This document shows positions 1 to 10,330 of a stretch of DNA of 64,000 bases, piece after piece. The notes under the pieces were generated by a model. The model saw only the letters and a program-made list of their open reading frames with translations. It ran no database searches and was not told the origin of the DNA. How positions within the stretch are numbered: position 1 is the stretch's first letter; each line of letters begins with the position of its first letter. The position numbers and the translations under genes are program-made. Source of the stretch: Lunularia cruciata (lineage: Eukaryota > Streptophyta > Marchantiopsida > Lunulariales > Lunulariaceae); NCBI GenBank assembly GCA_948567375.1, contig OX419762.1, positions 45,055,034 to 45,119,033 on the forward strand. Reading direction: 5' to 3'.

Positions 1-483
1 GGAGAATGAAAGATCTTACTAAGAGATCACATTGGAACTCTTGAATGAGGGAAACTCTGAATGCTTAGCATGAGCTTGGGATTTGGTATTTAAAAGGAAC
101 ATATAAGGTTGTTGAGAAGCTTCTCAAGAAGTTTCCTAAAAACTATGTACTTAGAGTGCAAGCTAAGTTAACTAAGAAGGTTCTTGAGAAACTTCATTCT
201 AGAAGCTACCTACTTGGCATGCAAGCTAAATTAGTTGGGAAACTTCTTAAGAAGTTTTCTCTTAGAAGCCACCTATATGGCATGCAAACTAAACTAGCTA
301 CAAAGCTTCCCAAGAAGCTTCTTCCTAGATATTACCATTTGATATACACCTTACTCAATACTTGGAAGGTACCAAGAAGCTTCCTAGATACTTCTAGAAT
401 ATGTTTATAATTTTTGGCTAATTTGGCCTATTTACTACTTCATTAGTCTTGATTAACTCATTTGTAAACTTCTTATTGTTACA
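1..483 (-). repeat. 3' LTR of element A1 (truncated by window edge)
   Basis: It matches the A1 5' LTR at 9112-9598 and the other A LTRs, and ends at attgttaca (complement of the LTR start). About 24 bases of the outer end lie beyond the window. The TATA region found in sister LTRs (ggtatttatag on the plus strand) is altered here to ggtatttaaaag. GAA/TTC heat-shock-type pentamers cluster around 110-350. Confidence 0.85.
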
Positions 484-559
484 TATTCTACCACTGCTAG
501 TTGGCAACATCCTCATCACCATGGAAATTTCAAACTCCTAGATGGCAATTTGTGCATTA

Positions 560-3345
560 TGGAGATGAGAAAGAGGCTCCCAAGTGGCATAATGAAGGGG
601 ATACCCTTTCCAAAGGACTTTATACTTAGTATGTTATTGGTGACCATGTTGAACGTAATGATGCCCAAGGATACAATCCAACTTCATATTGCTCATGATT
701 GTTGATAGGAAAGGGACATTGGACTCAAATAGAAAAGGAAGATGGACTAGAAACAAAAGGTATCAACTTAGAAATAGGAAAGACAAGGTGTATACACATA
801 TGAAAAGGCAAGGGCAGTTAATAAGCAACAAAAGAAATGATTTGGGTGATATCAAATGGGTCTATCCAATTAGGAGCAAGTTTACAAATTTGGGTACCAA
901 GTGGAAGAGGTAGGTTACTAGAAGAAAGCATGAACTTATCACCAAGTTGAAAGGTGAGATCATGATGATGTTGATCCATGTATTGCTTTTGATGATTTTG
1001 AGCAACAAGGAGATGAGATTTGGCTTGTTGTAGGGATATTGTGGTCAAGAAGGTGGTCCATATGAGGAATGTGAGATGGAAGAAGAGCAAGAAGGGAATC
1101 TAGAACAAGTGGATTTTGGCCAAAATTAAGGAAGAGCAGAGAGAATCTGATGCTTGCCTACTTAGAGTTATTGTAGGAAAACTTAACAACCACAAGGCAT
1201 TTATCCTAATTAGTATGGTGAACATTGACAAAGGCACAAAGTATATCCTCCAAAGTGCAATATGCATGTTAAGTTTGCCCATTTGTTTGAGGATGATAGG
1301 CCATGGACAAAGAAAGCTTGGTGCCAAGTAGTTTGAAGAATGCTTGCTAAAATTAACTAATGAATCAAGGATCACAATTTGAGATGAGTACATGAGGCAT
1401 CCCATGATGCTTGAATAAATTGTCAAAATAGATCTTGGCCAATGTTGGAGCATCCACTATATCAAAGGTTGGTGCCAAATGGATTTGCTTACTAAACTTA
1501 TCAACAAATTCCACAATTGTTGTATGACCTTGCTTTTTCTTTTGCAAGGATTTGATGAGATCTAAGCTAATGTATTCCCATTGAGCAGATGGGATAGGAA
1601 CTGGTTGAAAGAGTCTACTTGGCTTTTGGTTATTGGCTTTGTTGCACTGGCAACTCTCACAAGATTGGACAAACTCTCAAACCTCTTGTGCCATGTTGGG
1701 CCACAACATTGGCTTTTTAGGGGTACCCAAGGTCTTATCTACACCTTTGTGACCAGCACTTGGTAAGTCATGGGCTTCTTGGAGGTGCAAAGGTCATAGA
1801 TTTCCTTTGGTTGGAATATTAATCTGATTCTCACAAAATAGAAGACATTCCTTGAAGGAGAAGATGTTTTATTCTTTGCATGTATTGCAAGATAACCTTG
1901 TACCATTTGAAAGAAGAGGTCTTGTTGTAAAGCAAGCATAAACTTGATTTGGACTTTTCTATCAATTAACATTGTTGTAATTGCTATTGTGATGAGAGGT
2001 TCAAGAAGAGTTTTCAAATTAGGTCATCATGATAGGGGATCAAGGATGATATGGAACCTACCGGGTTTGTACTCAAGTATGATATCAAACAACTGTAGTT
2101 GATCTTCCCATCAATGATGTTGACTCTTCATGTGCTCCAAATATAATGTTTGCAACAAAGGTTTGTGATTGGTTTGCATGATCACTTGTTTCCCCAAGAG
2201 ATAATCCTCCCATACCTTAGCGGCATATATCATTTTCATTAGCGGTAACATGATACTCATGGTAAGACAACATAGGAGAAGTATCGCTCTTAGAGTCCAC
2301 TTACTTGCTCCCATAGAAAGGATTATACAACACCTACTTGGTAAAGGCTTTTGTACCATGCTAGTTGTTCTCATTTCAAGTAGAGTAATTCCTTAATATG
2401 GTTTATTTGAGAACACACAAAGATAATAGGATGTAACCAATCTAGAAATTCTTGTTGCAACATAATTCCAATGGCAAAGTTAAAAGCATCAAAATCAATG
2501 ACACAAGATAGTTGAGGATCATATAGTTGAAGAATGGATCTTGAAGACACCATATGAGTTAGCTTCTTGAATGCTTTTTCATGCTTGGTAGTCCACTAAA
2601 AGCTTGAGATCTTCTTCAAGAGATTGGTCAATGGAGCAATTACATGAGCATAATAATGGATGAACCATTGGTAAAAACTTACCAATCCATAAAATATTTA
2701 CACTTTTGTGGCATCCTTAAGAGTAGGCCAATAAATAATGGCCTTGATTTTCTCTTCTTCCATCTTGATCCCCTTTCATGAGACCTTATGGCCCAAGAAG
2801 ATAACTTTGTTTTGCCAAAAAGTACACTTTGACTTCTTGTAGTAAAACTTCCATTTATGTAGTCATCTTAGGACTTCTCTCATGTGATTTGTGAGTTCTT
2901 TCTCTATCTTGTAATAGATTAAAATATCATCCAAGAACACCATCATGTATTGATCCAATAGTCCATCCAATGCCCAAGGCATTTGATTCATGAAGACTAT
3001 TGAAGTATTAGTAAGCCCCAAAGATAAAACTCTCCATTCAAAATGCACATACCTTGTACAAAAAATAGTCTTTTGCACATCCTCTTTATCAATGAGAATT
3101 TTCCAAGAGCCATTCCAAAGATCCAACTTGGAGAAGTATTGTGCAACATTCAATCAATCTAACAAGTCATCAATTCAAGGCAAAGGATATGCCGTCTTCA
3201 TTATTTTTTTATTGAAGCCATGGTAATCATTGCAAAAGCAAAATAATCCATCCTTTTTGGAACAAATAGCATTGGTGCTCTCCAAGGAGATATCTTATGT
3301 CATATGAAATCATTCTTTGATAACTCTATCAATGTTGTTCAAAGC
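560..3345 (-). pseudogene. A1 pol, C-terminal half: RT core, RNase H, integrase, chromodomain
   Basis: Right to left, the minus strand encodes the RT core with catalytic motif FLDDILIY (within 2863-3153), RNase H pieces (2111-2553), a linker (1739-2017), integrase fragments (1365-1547, 1100-1453, 818-1090) and chromodomain remnants near 560-700 (motif KVLWKGYPLH). The FLDD motif is intact, but frameshifts and stops split the frame many times, so no functional polyprotein is possible. The order RT-RNase H-IN-chromodomain identifies a Ty3/gypsy chromovirus. The frame breaks at 3345 where element A2 inserted, and homology resumes at 6298. Confidence 0.85.
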
Positions 3346-3350
3346 TCTTT

Positions 3351-3749
3351 TGTAAAAGTCCAAAACTAAGGAGAGAAATAGGAGAATGGAAGCTCACATT
3401 GGGACACTTGAATGAGGGAAAACTCTGAATGCTTAGCATGAGCTTTGGCTTTGGTATTTATAGGTAGCATACAAGGCCTTTGGGAAGCTTCTCAAGAAGT
3501 TTCCTCCAGCCACTTCTTAGAGTGCAAACCAAGTTAACTAGGAAGCTTCTCAAGAAGCTTCCTTCTAGAAGCCGCCTATTTGGCGTGCAAGCTAAGCTAG
3601 TTAGAAGCTTCTAGAAGCTACTTACTTAAGGTGTAAGCTAAGCTAGCCAAGAAGCTTCCTAGGTATTTCTGGAATATTCTTGGCTAATTTGTCTTATTTG
3701 CTACTTCATTAGCCTTACTAACTTTGTTGCTAATCTCCATATTGTTATA
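3351..3749 (-). repeat. 3' LTR of element A2 (399 bp)
   Basis: It starts tgtaaaag and ends attgttata on the plus strand. On the minus strand the TATA box CTATAAATACC is at 3453-3463. Just upstream of it in transcription order sit GAAGCTTC palindromes at 3484-3491, 3542-3549 and 3554-3561, TTCTAGAA at 3563-3570, and a perfect three-pentamer heat shock element at 3604-3616. A polypurine tract (complement of tatttccccacc) abuts the LTR at 3750. Confidence 0.88.
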
Positions 3750-3833
3750 TATTTCCCCACCGCTAGTTGGTGATGTCCTTGTTGCAAGTGAAGCTTCAAA
3801 CTTCATTTGTGCATTCTGGAGATGAGAAAGAGG

Positions 3834-5967
3834 TTAGCATGTGGCATCATGAAGGGGATACCCTTTCCAAAGGACCTTGTACTCCATATATTGTTGACAT
3901 CCTTGTTGAATATGGCGACATGCAAGGATACAATCAACTTCATACTCCTCATGATCATTGATAGGGATAGGAGGACGGGGAAGTTGGATTTGAGAGGAAA
4001 AGGAAGAGGGGTTAGGAACAAAGGGTTTAAACTTGGAAACATGAAAGACAAGATGGATACGCATGACAAGGCAAGGCAAGTCAATAAGCAATAGGAGAGA
4101 TAATTTGGGTGACATCAAAGGGTCTTATCCAATTAGGGGCAAGTTTATAGACTTGGGTATCAAGTGGGAGAGGGAAGTTACTAGAGGATATCATGACTTT
4201 ATCACCAACTTCAAAGGTGAGATCACAACAACGGTGGTCCGCATATTTTTTTGATGATTTTTTGACGCAACAAGGAGGTGAGATTTGGCTTGTTGAAGAG
4301 ATTGGGATATAGTGGTCAAGAATTTTGAAGTATGAGGAACTTGAGATGGAAGGGGGAGCAAGAATAGAATCTAGAATAAGCGGATCTTGGCCAAAATTGA
4401 GAAAGAAAAGAGAAAATCCGGAGCTTGCCTGTTTGGAATTGTTGTAGGCAAATTTTGCAACTGCAAGACATTCATCCCAATTTGTATGGTGGACATTGAT
4501 GAAGGCATGCAATATATCCTCCAATTTATGATTTGCACATTTGGTTGGTCCAACAGTTTGAGGATGATAGGCCGTGGACAAAGAAAGCTTTGTGCCGAGT
4601 ATTTAGAAGAGTGCTTGCTAAAAATTCCAAGTAAATCAAGGATTGCGGTCGGAAATGAGTACACGTGGTATCCCATGATGCTTGAAGTCATTGTCAAAGT
4701 AGATTTGTGCTAAGGTTGGAGCATCCACGGTATCACAAGTTGGTGCCAAGTGGATTTGCTTATTAAGCTTATCCACAAACGCCACAATCGCTTTGTGTCC
4801 TTGCTTTGTCTTGGGCAAGGATGTGATGAGATCCAAGATCACATGCTCCCGTCAAGTGGATGGAATGGTGAGTGGTTGAAGGAGTCCACTCGGGTTTTGG
4901 TTGCTGGCCTTGTTACATTGGCAGCTCTCATACAATCAAACAAATTCTCAAACATCTTGCGTCATGTGGGCCACCACCATTGGTGTTGGAGGGTACCCAA
5001 GGTCTTGTCCACACCCATGTGACCAACTATTGATAAATCATGGGCTTCTTGAAGGCACACAAGTAAAAAATCACCTTTGGTTGAAACATAGATCTGGTCT
5101 TCATGGAATAGAAAGCCCTTCTTGATGGAGAAGGTGTTTTACTCCTTGTTGCATGTTGTAAGGTGACCATATACCATTTGGAAGAAGGGATCTTGTTGTA
5201 GAGCTGACTGAAACTCATTTTGGACCTTAGAGTCAATTGACACCATTTTAATTGCCATTGTGATGAGAGGAAGAGACCCAAATCAGGTCATCATGATAAA
5301 GCATCAAGGATGATGTGGAATCGACCTGGTTTGTACTCAAGTTTGATGTCAAACAATTGGAGTTGTTCCTCCCATCAATGATGTCAACTCTTCATGTGTT
5401 CCAAGTGTAAGGTCTGCAACAATGGTTTGTGATTAGTTTGCATGATCACTTGTTTCCCCAAGAGGTAATGCCTCCATATGTTAGTGACATATACCATTTG
5501 CAAGTTGTTCTTGATCTTGAGTAGAGTAGTTTATTTCAGCCATATTGAGTTGGCAAGACACAAATGCAATGGGATGTAATCCATCTAGGAATTCTTATTG
5601 CAACATGGCTCCAATTGCAAAGTTAGAAGCATCAAAATCAACCACACAAGGTAGTTGAGGATCATACGGTTGAAGAATGGGTCTTGAAGACAACATATGT
5701 TTCAACTTTTGGAATGCTTCTTCATGCTTGGTGGTCCATTGGAAGCTTGAGTCCTTCTCCAAGAGGTCAATCAATAGTGCAACCACATGAGCATAATAAT
5801 GGATGAACCATCGGTAAAAACTGGCCAACCCATTAAATGCTCATACTTCTCTAGCATCCTTTGGAGTAGGCCAATCAATAATGGCCTTGATTTTCTCCTC
5901 TTTCATCTTGATCCCCTATGATGAGATCTTGTGACCCAAGAAGGTAACTTCCTTTTGCCAAAAGGCA
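3834..5967 (-). pseudogene. A2 pol fragment: RT C-terminal part, RNase H, integrase, chromodomain
   Basis: Right to left this holds the RT thumb and RNase H start (5595-5967), the RNase H and linker region (5027-5500), the integrase core (4636-4842, 4371-4697), the integrase C-terminal region containing MSTAYHPQT and FAYNNS motifs (4081-4581), and a chromodomain (about 3834-3975, motifs EEYEVDCIL and YKVLWKGYP). Frameshifts and stops separate the blocks. The HPQT motif with the following region is typical of Ty3/gypsy integrases. The RT catalytic FLDD segment is gone because of the deletion at 5970. Confidence 0.85.
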
Positions 5968-5969
5968 CA

Positions 5970-6292
5970 CTTAGAGTGCAAGCCAAATTAACTAGGAAGC
6001 TTCTCAAGAAACTTCCTTCTAGAAGCCACCTATTGGGCATGCAAGCCAAGTTAACTATGAAGCTTCTCAAGAAACTTCCTTCTAGAAGCCGCCTACTTGG
6101 CATGCAAGCTAAGCTAGTTGGAAGCTTCTAGAAGCTTCCTTTTAGAAGCTATTTACTTGAGGTGCAAGCTAAGCTAGTTAGGAAGCTTCCCAAGAAGCTT
6201 TCTTGATACTTCCGGAATATTCTTGACTAATTTATCTTATTTGCTAATTTGTTAGCCCTATTAACTTTGTCGCTAAACTCCATATTGTTACA
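5970..6292 (-). repeat. Remnant of A2 5' LTR fused to RT
   Basis: Only the distal ~320 bp of an A LTR remains, joined to RT sequence at the short shared string around cactta. It contains a perfect four-pentamer heat shock element, GAAnnTTCnnGAAnnTTC, at 6121-6138. The LTR TATA box and the primer binding site are deleted. Confidence 0.8.
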
Positions 6293-6297
6293 TCTTC

Positions 6298-6853
6298 CAA
6301 CTCCTTTGGTGAAAACCAATGGATTGGTCTACTTAGTGGAATACTTCTTGGCAATAACTCAACCTTGAAATCATACTATGATTGGAGGGTAATTCCTTGG
6401 TCAGATTATCCAAAAACACATCTACAAACTCCTGAACTATTTGGTCAACCATTGCTTGATGAGGGTTTTGGCCCTCACCAGATTCTCCATGCACAATTAG
6501 CTTGATATACAAGGCAAAAATGGGAATATCTTCCTCCAAAGCTTGCTTTATTGCTACTTTATTGATAAAACTCCCATCTTGGGATTGACTATTCTTAAGT
6601 GTCTTATTCAAAGTTGCCAAACAACCAAAATGATAATTCTTACCTTGTTGTTGTACTTGAATTTGTCATTGGGTCCAATCAAATTGAACCTTATAACGTT
6701 AAAGCCAAGGTAAACCTTGAGGACATCATAGTGTAGAGGTTCCACTACAAATCTCATACACTCTAGATACTAGTTCCCAATCTTGAATGTAATAGGATGT
6801 GAGGTACGTAATGTAGAATCTTTTCTACCATCTACCATCATCAATCTACTTCT
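6298..6853 (-). pseudogene. A1 RT N-terminal region and protease remnant
   Basis: Homology to A1 resumes here after the A2 insertion. The minus strand encodes the stretch before RT (6333-6620, with MVDQIVQEFVDVF, matching MVDQIAQEFADVF in element A3), followed to the right by the protease region. The frame is broken by stops. The protease is cut at 6853 by the solo LTR insertion and continues at 7616. Confidence 0.75.
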
Positions 6854-6858
6854 AATTA

Positions 6859-7610
6859 TGTAATACCAAGAGCTAGCCATATGATCTAGATGTGAAATTT
6901 AGTTTGGTAACATATGGAATGATGTTATACTTGATGGTCAAAATATATCAAATAGAAGTATCACCAAAAAGATACTTCTACAAATAGGGCATAAACCAAA
7001 ATAGACTTGAAATCTTAGAACCAATAGCTAGACATATGATTTAAAGGTGAGAATTGGTTTGGTAATATCTAGAAGGATGTTACACATGATGGACCAAATA
7101 GATTAGAAAGAGGTATCACCAAAAGGGGACTTCTACTACTAGAGTAGGAACCAAAATATGCTTGAAATCTTAGAAGGCAATTTTGGAGACCTAAACGGAT
7201 GAATAAGGCCTAAAAAATGTGTGGATTCCCCCCTAACAAAGGAAAGGCTAGCCTTCCCTCCATTTGCTTTGTCTTGTCAAGAGCTTTCCAACGTTACCTC
7301 ACCCATGTGATTCTAAGATTCCTATAGGAAGATTCCCTAAAAGATTCCCTCCAATCAAAGCTTGTTTGACCAACCAGATAGGACTAAGACAGACATGTCA
7401 CCCATCCAAGTAAGTAATCCAAGGGTTGAGCTTGTTGACATGTCACCTATCAATGTGCCTAATCCTAGGGTAGAGCTTCCTTGGAGGAGATCCTCTTTGT
7501 CTATATAATAAAGAGAAAGTGCTCCTTTGGTGTATCGAAGGTTTGAGTGTGAAGTTGTGTGTTTCTCATGGTGTGTTTCTTCTCAGATCTTATATCCTTG
7601 GAAGATTATA
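6859..7610 (+). repeat. Solo LTR of family B
   Basis: It begins tgtaatac and aligns with the LTRs of element B (46557-47152 and 52233-52818), including the ctatataataaagag TATA region near 7502. The exact 5-bp target duplication aatta flanks it (6854-6858 and 7611-7615), and removing it restores A1 protease sequence. It is 752 bp against about 590 bp in element B. Most of the excess is an internal tandem duplication with a 155-bp period: the block starting agctagccatatg at 6871 recurs at 7026. Confidence 0.88.
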
Positions 7611-7615
7611 AATTA

Positions 7616-9090
7616 CTAGCTTTGATAGAATTACTCAATTCCTTTGTTAATTGCATGGGCATGCAATTCTTTGAACTTCTAGAATCAACTAAAATCTTAC
7701 AACCAAATTTAGATATTATACTTTGCAAGTGAAGGAAACTTGCATAGGTCAAGGCTTTAATCCAATTTAATCAAATTTTCAATAGGTGGCTCAAATTCTC
7801 CTACTCTAATTCTTTGTTTCTTTAATGATTATGCTCCACAAACTCCATGTGGACAATTTGTTGGGTTTGTATATTCTTGAGTGAACATTTTGCAATGTGA
7901 TGTCCAATTTTGCAACAATAAAAGCAACCACCATTTTGTCACAATCTTTCTCTATTTGTAGTTCCAAGTGGTCTTTATTGGGCAACATCAATCTCTATCA
8001 ATGTTTCCTCTTCCAATTGTGTATACTATGTTGGTAGGTTCTCTTAAGGTTGAGGTTTAAACCAAGTTGTGGCAACTGAGGAATGAAAATGCTAAGCCAA
8101 TACATAGCTTCTTCCAATTGTTTGTGCTCCTTCATGCTAGATTTCAATTTGGTGCGTGACTTCAAGCCCCTCATAATCAATCTAGAGCTTCACCTTCTTG
8201 TATATCTAGAATTTACATCATGGTATTTTGGAATTGAGGGATATAGCTTCTCACATAACCAATCTGTTTCAATTTTGCCAATCTATCTTGTGCGGCTTGT
8301 GTAACATTTATAACTTAAAATCTTCTAATTATCGTGCTCTTGAATTCTTCCCATGTCAAGATTGGTACAAAAAACCTCCTTTTAGCTTGCTCCACTTAGA
8401 ATTGACACCATAGTTTTGGCACTCCATCCAATTGGATTGAAGCCAAGATCTCTATCTTTGTTTATCTTTAAGGTTTGTAGCTTCCAAATAGCCTTCACAA
8501 TTCTTCAAAAAGAAATCACAAAATTCTTCATTGCACTCAAGAGATTCTTACCTTCAAATTTCCTTCAATTCTTGGGCTTCAGAAATTTGATTTGCTCTTT
8601 TCCTTCTTGAAATGGAGCTCTTTCTATATGCTCTTGTCGTTGATGGTCTCTTTCTTCCAACAATCAAGTAAGGTGCTCAATATTTTCCTACATAGCAATC
8701 TAATTGGGGTATTACCGCCATTCTTGAAATGGTGCTCTTTCTATATGCTCTTGTTGTTGATGGTCTCTTTCTTCCAACAATCAAGTAAGGTGCTCAATAT
8801 TTTCCTACATAGCAATCTAACTGGGGTATTGCCGCCATGGCTACTATTGGCTATCAAACTATATACAATCATCTAAGTTAACATGTCCACCATTCTCCAA
8901 AAGTTACAATGGAAAGTATCAAGTGTTCATCAGACAAGGTAAACGCAGTTAGAAAATTTTGCCCAAAGCATGAGATGATGAATTACGTGAAATGATGAAT
9001 TACATGAAATGATGCTTGGGTAGCATATGGATACAAAATCCCAATGGTTTGAGGGAAATGGATTTGGTAATCCATAAAATTCCATCCATT
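7616..9090 (-). pseudogene. A1 protease N-terminus and gag, with CCHC zinc knuckle
   Basis: The minus strand encodes gag and the protease start. A CX2CX4HX4C zinc knuckle is readable at 7885-7926 (CFYCCKIGHHIAKC). The gag N-terminal part at the right contains charged repeats (LLEERDHQ) inside a 117-bp tandem duplication. Stops interrupt the frame. Zinc knuckles of this type bind RNA in retroelement nucleocapsids. Confidence 0.75.
8604..8837. repeat. 117-bp tandem duplication inside A1 gag
   Basis: The block starting ttcttgaaatgg at 8604 is repeated at 8721 with only about four visible differences. The period of 117 bp is 39 codons, so it keeps frame in gag. The near identity suggests it is younger than the surrounding decay. 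Confidence 0.9.
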
Positions 9091-9094
9091 CCAT

Positions 9095-9109
9095 TCTTGC
9101 TCTAATACA
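9095..9109 (-). promoter_or_regulatory. Primer binding site of element A1
   Basis: Reading the minus strand out of the 5' LTR, the sequence TTTGTATTAGAGCAAG resembles the plant initiator-methionine tRNA primer site TGGTATCAGAGC, with mismatches. Its position just inside the LTR is as expected. Confidence 0.6.
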
Positions 9110-9111
9110 AA

Positions 9112-9598
9112 TGTAAAAGACCAAGGAGAGAAATAAGAGAATGGAAGATCAGAGTGAAATATTAGATTGCGACTCTTGAATGAGGGAAACTTTGAATGCC
9201 TAGAATGAACTTGAGCTTTGGTATTTATAGAGAAGCTTCTCAAGAAGCTTCCTAGATATAGTCTTCTTAGAGTGTAAGCTAAGTTAACTAGTAAGTTTCT
9301 TAAGAAGCTTCCTTTTGAAAGCCGCCTACTTGGCATGCAAGCTAAGCTAGTAAGGAAACTCCCCACGAAGTTTCTTTCAAGAAGCCATTTACTTGGCATG
9401 CAAGCTAAGCTCGTCGGAAAGCTTCCCAAAATGTTTCCTCTTAAGACTTACCATTTGAGATATATGTTACCCAATACTTGGAAGATACCAAGGAACTTCC
9501 TAGATACTTCTAGAATATTCTTATAATTCTTAGCTAAATTTTTGTATATATTATTTTGTTAGTCTCACTAACTCATCTGTAAATTCTATATTGTTACA
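9112..9598 (-). repeat. 5' LTR of element A1 (487 bp)
   Basis: It runs from tgtaaaag to attgttaca. The minus-strand TATA box CTATAAATAC is at 9221-9230. Immediately upstream in transcription order are GAAGCTTC palindromes at 9232-9239 and 9244-9251, followed by further GAA/TTC pentamers to about 9430. These match the heat shock factor consensus pentamer nGAAn in alternating orientation. Confidence 0.88.
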
Positions 9599-10330
9599 TA
9601 CTTGCAAGCTTAAAAACAACCACGCTATTTTGATGTTTGACTTTAAACACTAACTTCTATCTTGGTTACAATAACTTGTTTGATGTTGGTGATTTTTTTA
9701 TCAAATATAGAAGTAAGTTCTCAATCATAGTGAAACTTACCTTGTCAAGGAGCAATTAATATTACAAAGGAAACAATAGTCTGTGCTACTAACATCACTC
9801 AAAAAATTAACAAAGTCCACTTACCAGGTCAAAGATTTCATTCTTACTTGAATTATATTTAATTAAGTTTTTAGTGTTAAATTTAATACTAGAGAATTTA
9901 AGTGATGAAGTTCCGGGTAAAATGCAAACCTTTGGCCTTCTTTGGCCTTTATAACGAAGTCTTAATTATCTACTAGTGGATGTTTTATTGATTTAGCAAA
10001 TATCTTACTAATATTAAAGAATTACTTCCTATTTATGGTAAAAATTTCCATGCCTCTTGTTTAAAGCTCTTACATCATCTTTAACAAATGTCAATATGAT
10101 ATAAAATATATTATTGAAATTGATAAAGTATAATTTTCAATTTATTAATTGTTTATATCCCTTTCATTAAAACTCTCGTATCATTTAAGAGATGCTGACA
10201 ATAGAAAGTACAATGAGAAGTGAAGCACAATTAGCTAATAAGCTTGGATAAGGACAAGCTTCGTTGCCAGGATTCAACTTACTTTATCATTTCAGTTAAT
10301 AACCCTGTATTCTTAAGAGCCCAATTATTG
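9599..10330. other. AT-rich intergenic stretch
   Basis: This lies between the A1 5' LTR and the LINE fragment. It is AT-rich with scattered stops in all frames. I see no gene or repeat boundary. The exact 5' end of the LINE copy in it cannot be placed from one sequence. Confidence 0.6.

Larger units (their letters stand above)
3351..6292 (-). mobile_element. Ty3/gypsy element A2, nested in A1 and internally deleted
   Basis: This is a second family A copy inserted into the RT region of A1. It is flanked by the 5-bp target duplication tcttt (3346-3350) and tcttc (6293-6297). Its 3' LTR is 3351-3749. Right of it lie chromodomain, integrase, RNase H and part of RT. At about 5970 the RT sequence jumps directly into the distal part of the 5' LTR (to 6292). 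Gag, protease, the primer binding site, the RT N-terminal part and the LTR outer end are therefore missing. It could not move on its own. Confidence 0.85.
1..9598 (-). mobile_element. Ty3/gypsy chromovirus element A1 (full-length but decayed, interrupted)
   Basis: This is a minus-strand Ty3/gypsy element. Its 3' LTR is 1-483 (cut by the window edge) and its 5' LTR is 9112-9598. Reading right to left the internal order is gag with zinc knuckle, protease, RT, RNase H, integrase and chromodomain. Two later insertions interrupt it: element A2 (3351-6292, target duplication tcttt/tcttc) and a solo B-family LTR (6859-7610, target duplication aatta). Without these the element is about 5.9 kb. Many stops and frameshifts show that it is dead. 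Homology among the three A copies in the window defines the boundaries. The far target duplication lies outside the window. Confidence 0.85.

Noticed and set aside
1-6292. Short plus-strand open frames with repeated KLPSRSHLLGMQAKL-like peptides
   Set aside because: They are translations of the GAAGCTTC-rich LTR repeats, on the strand opposite to element transcription, and full of LTR regulatory sequence.
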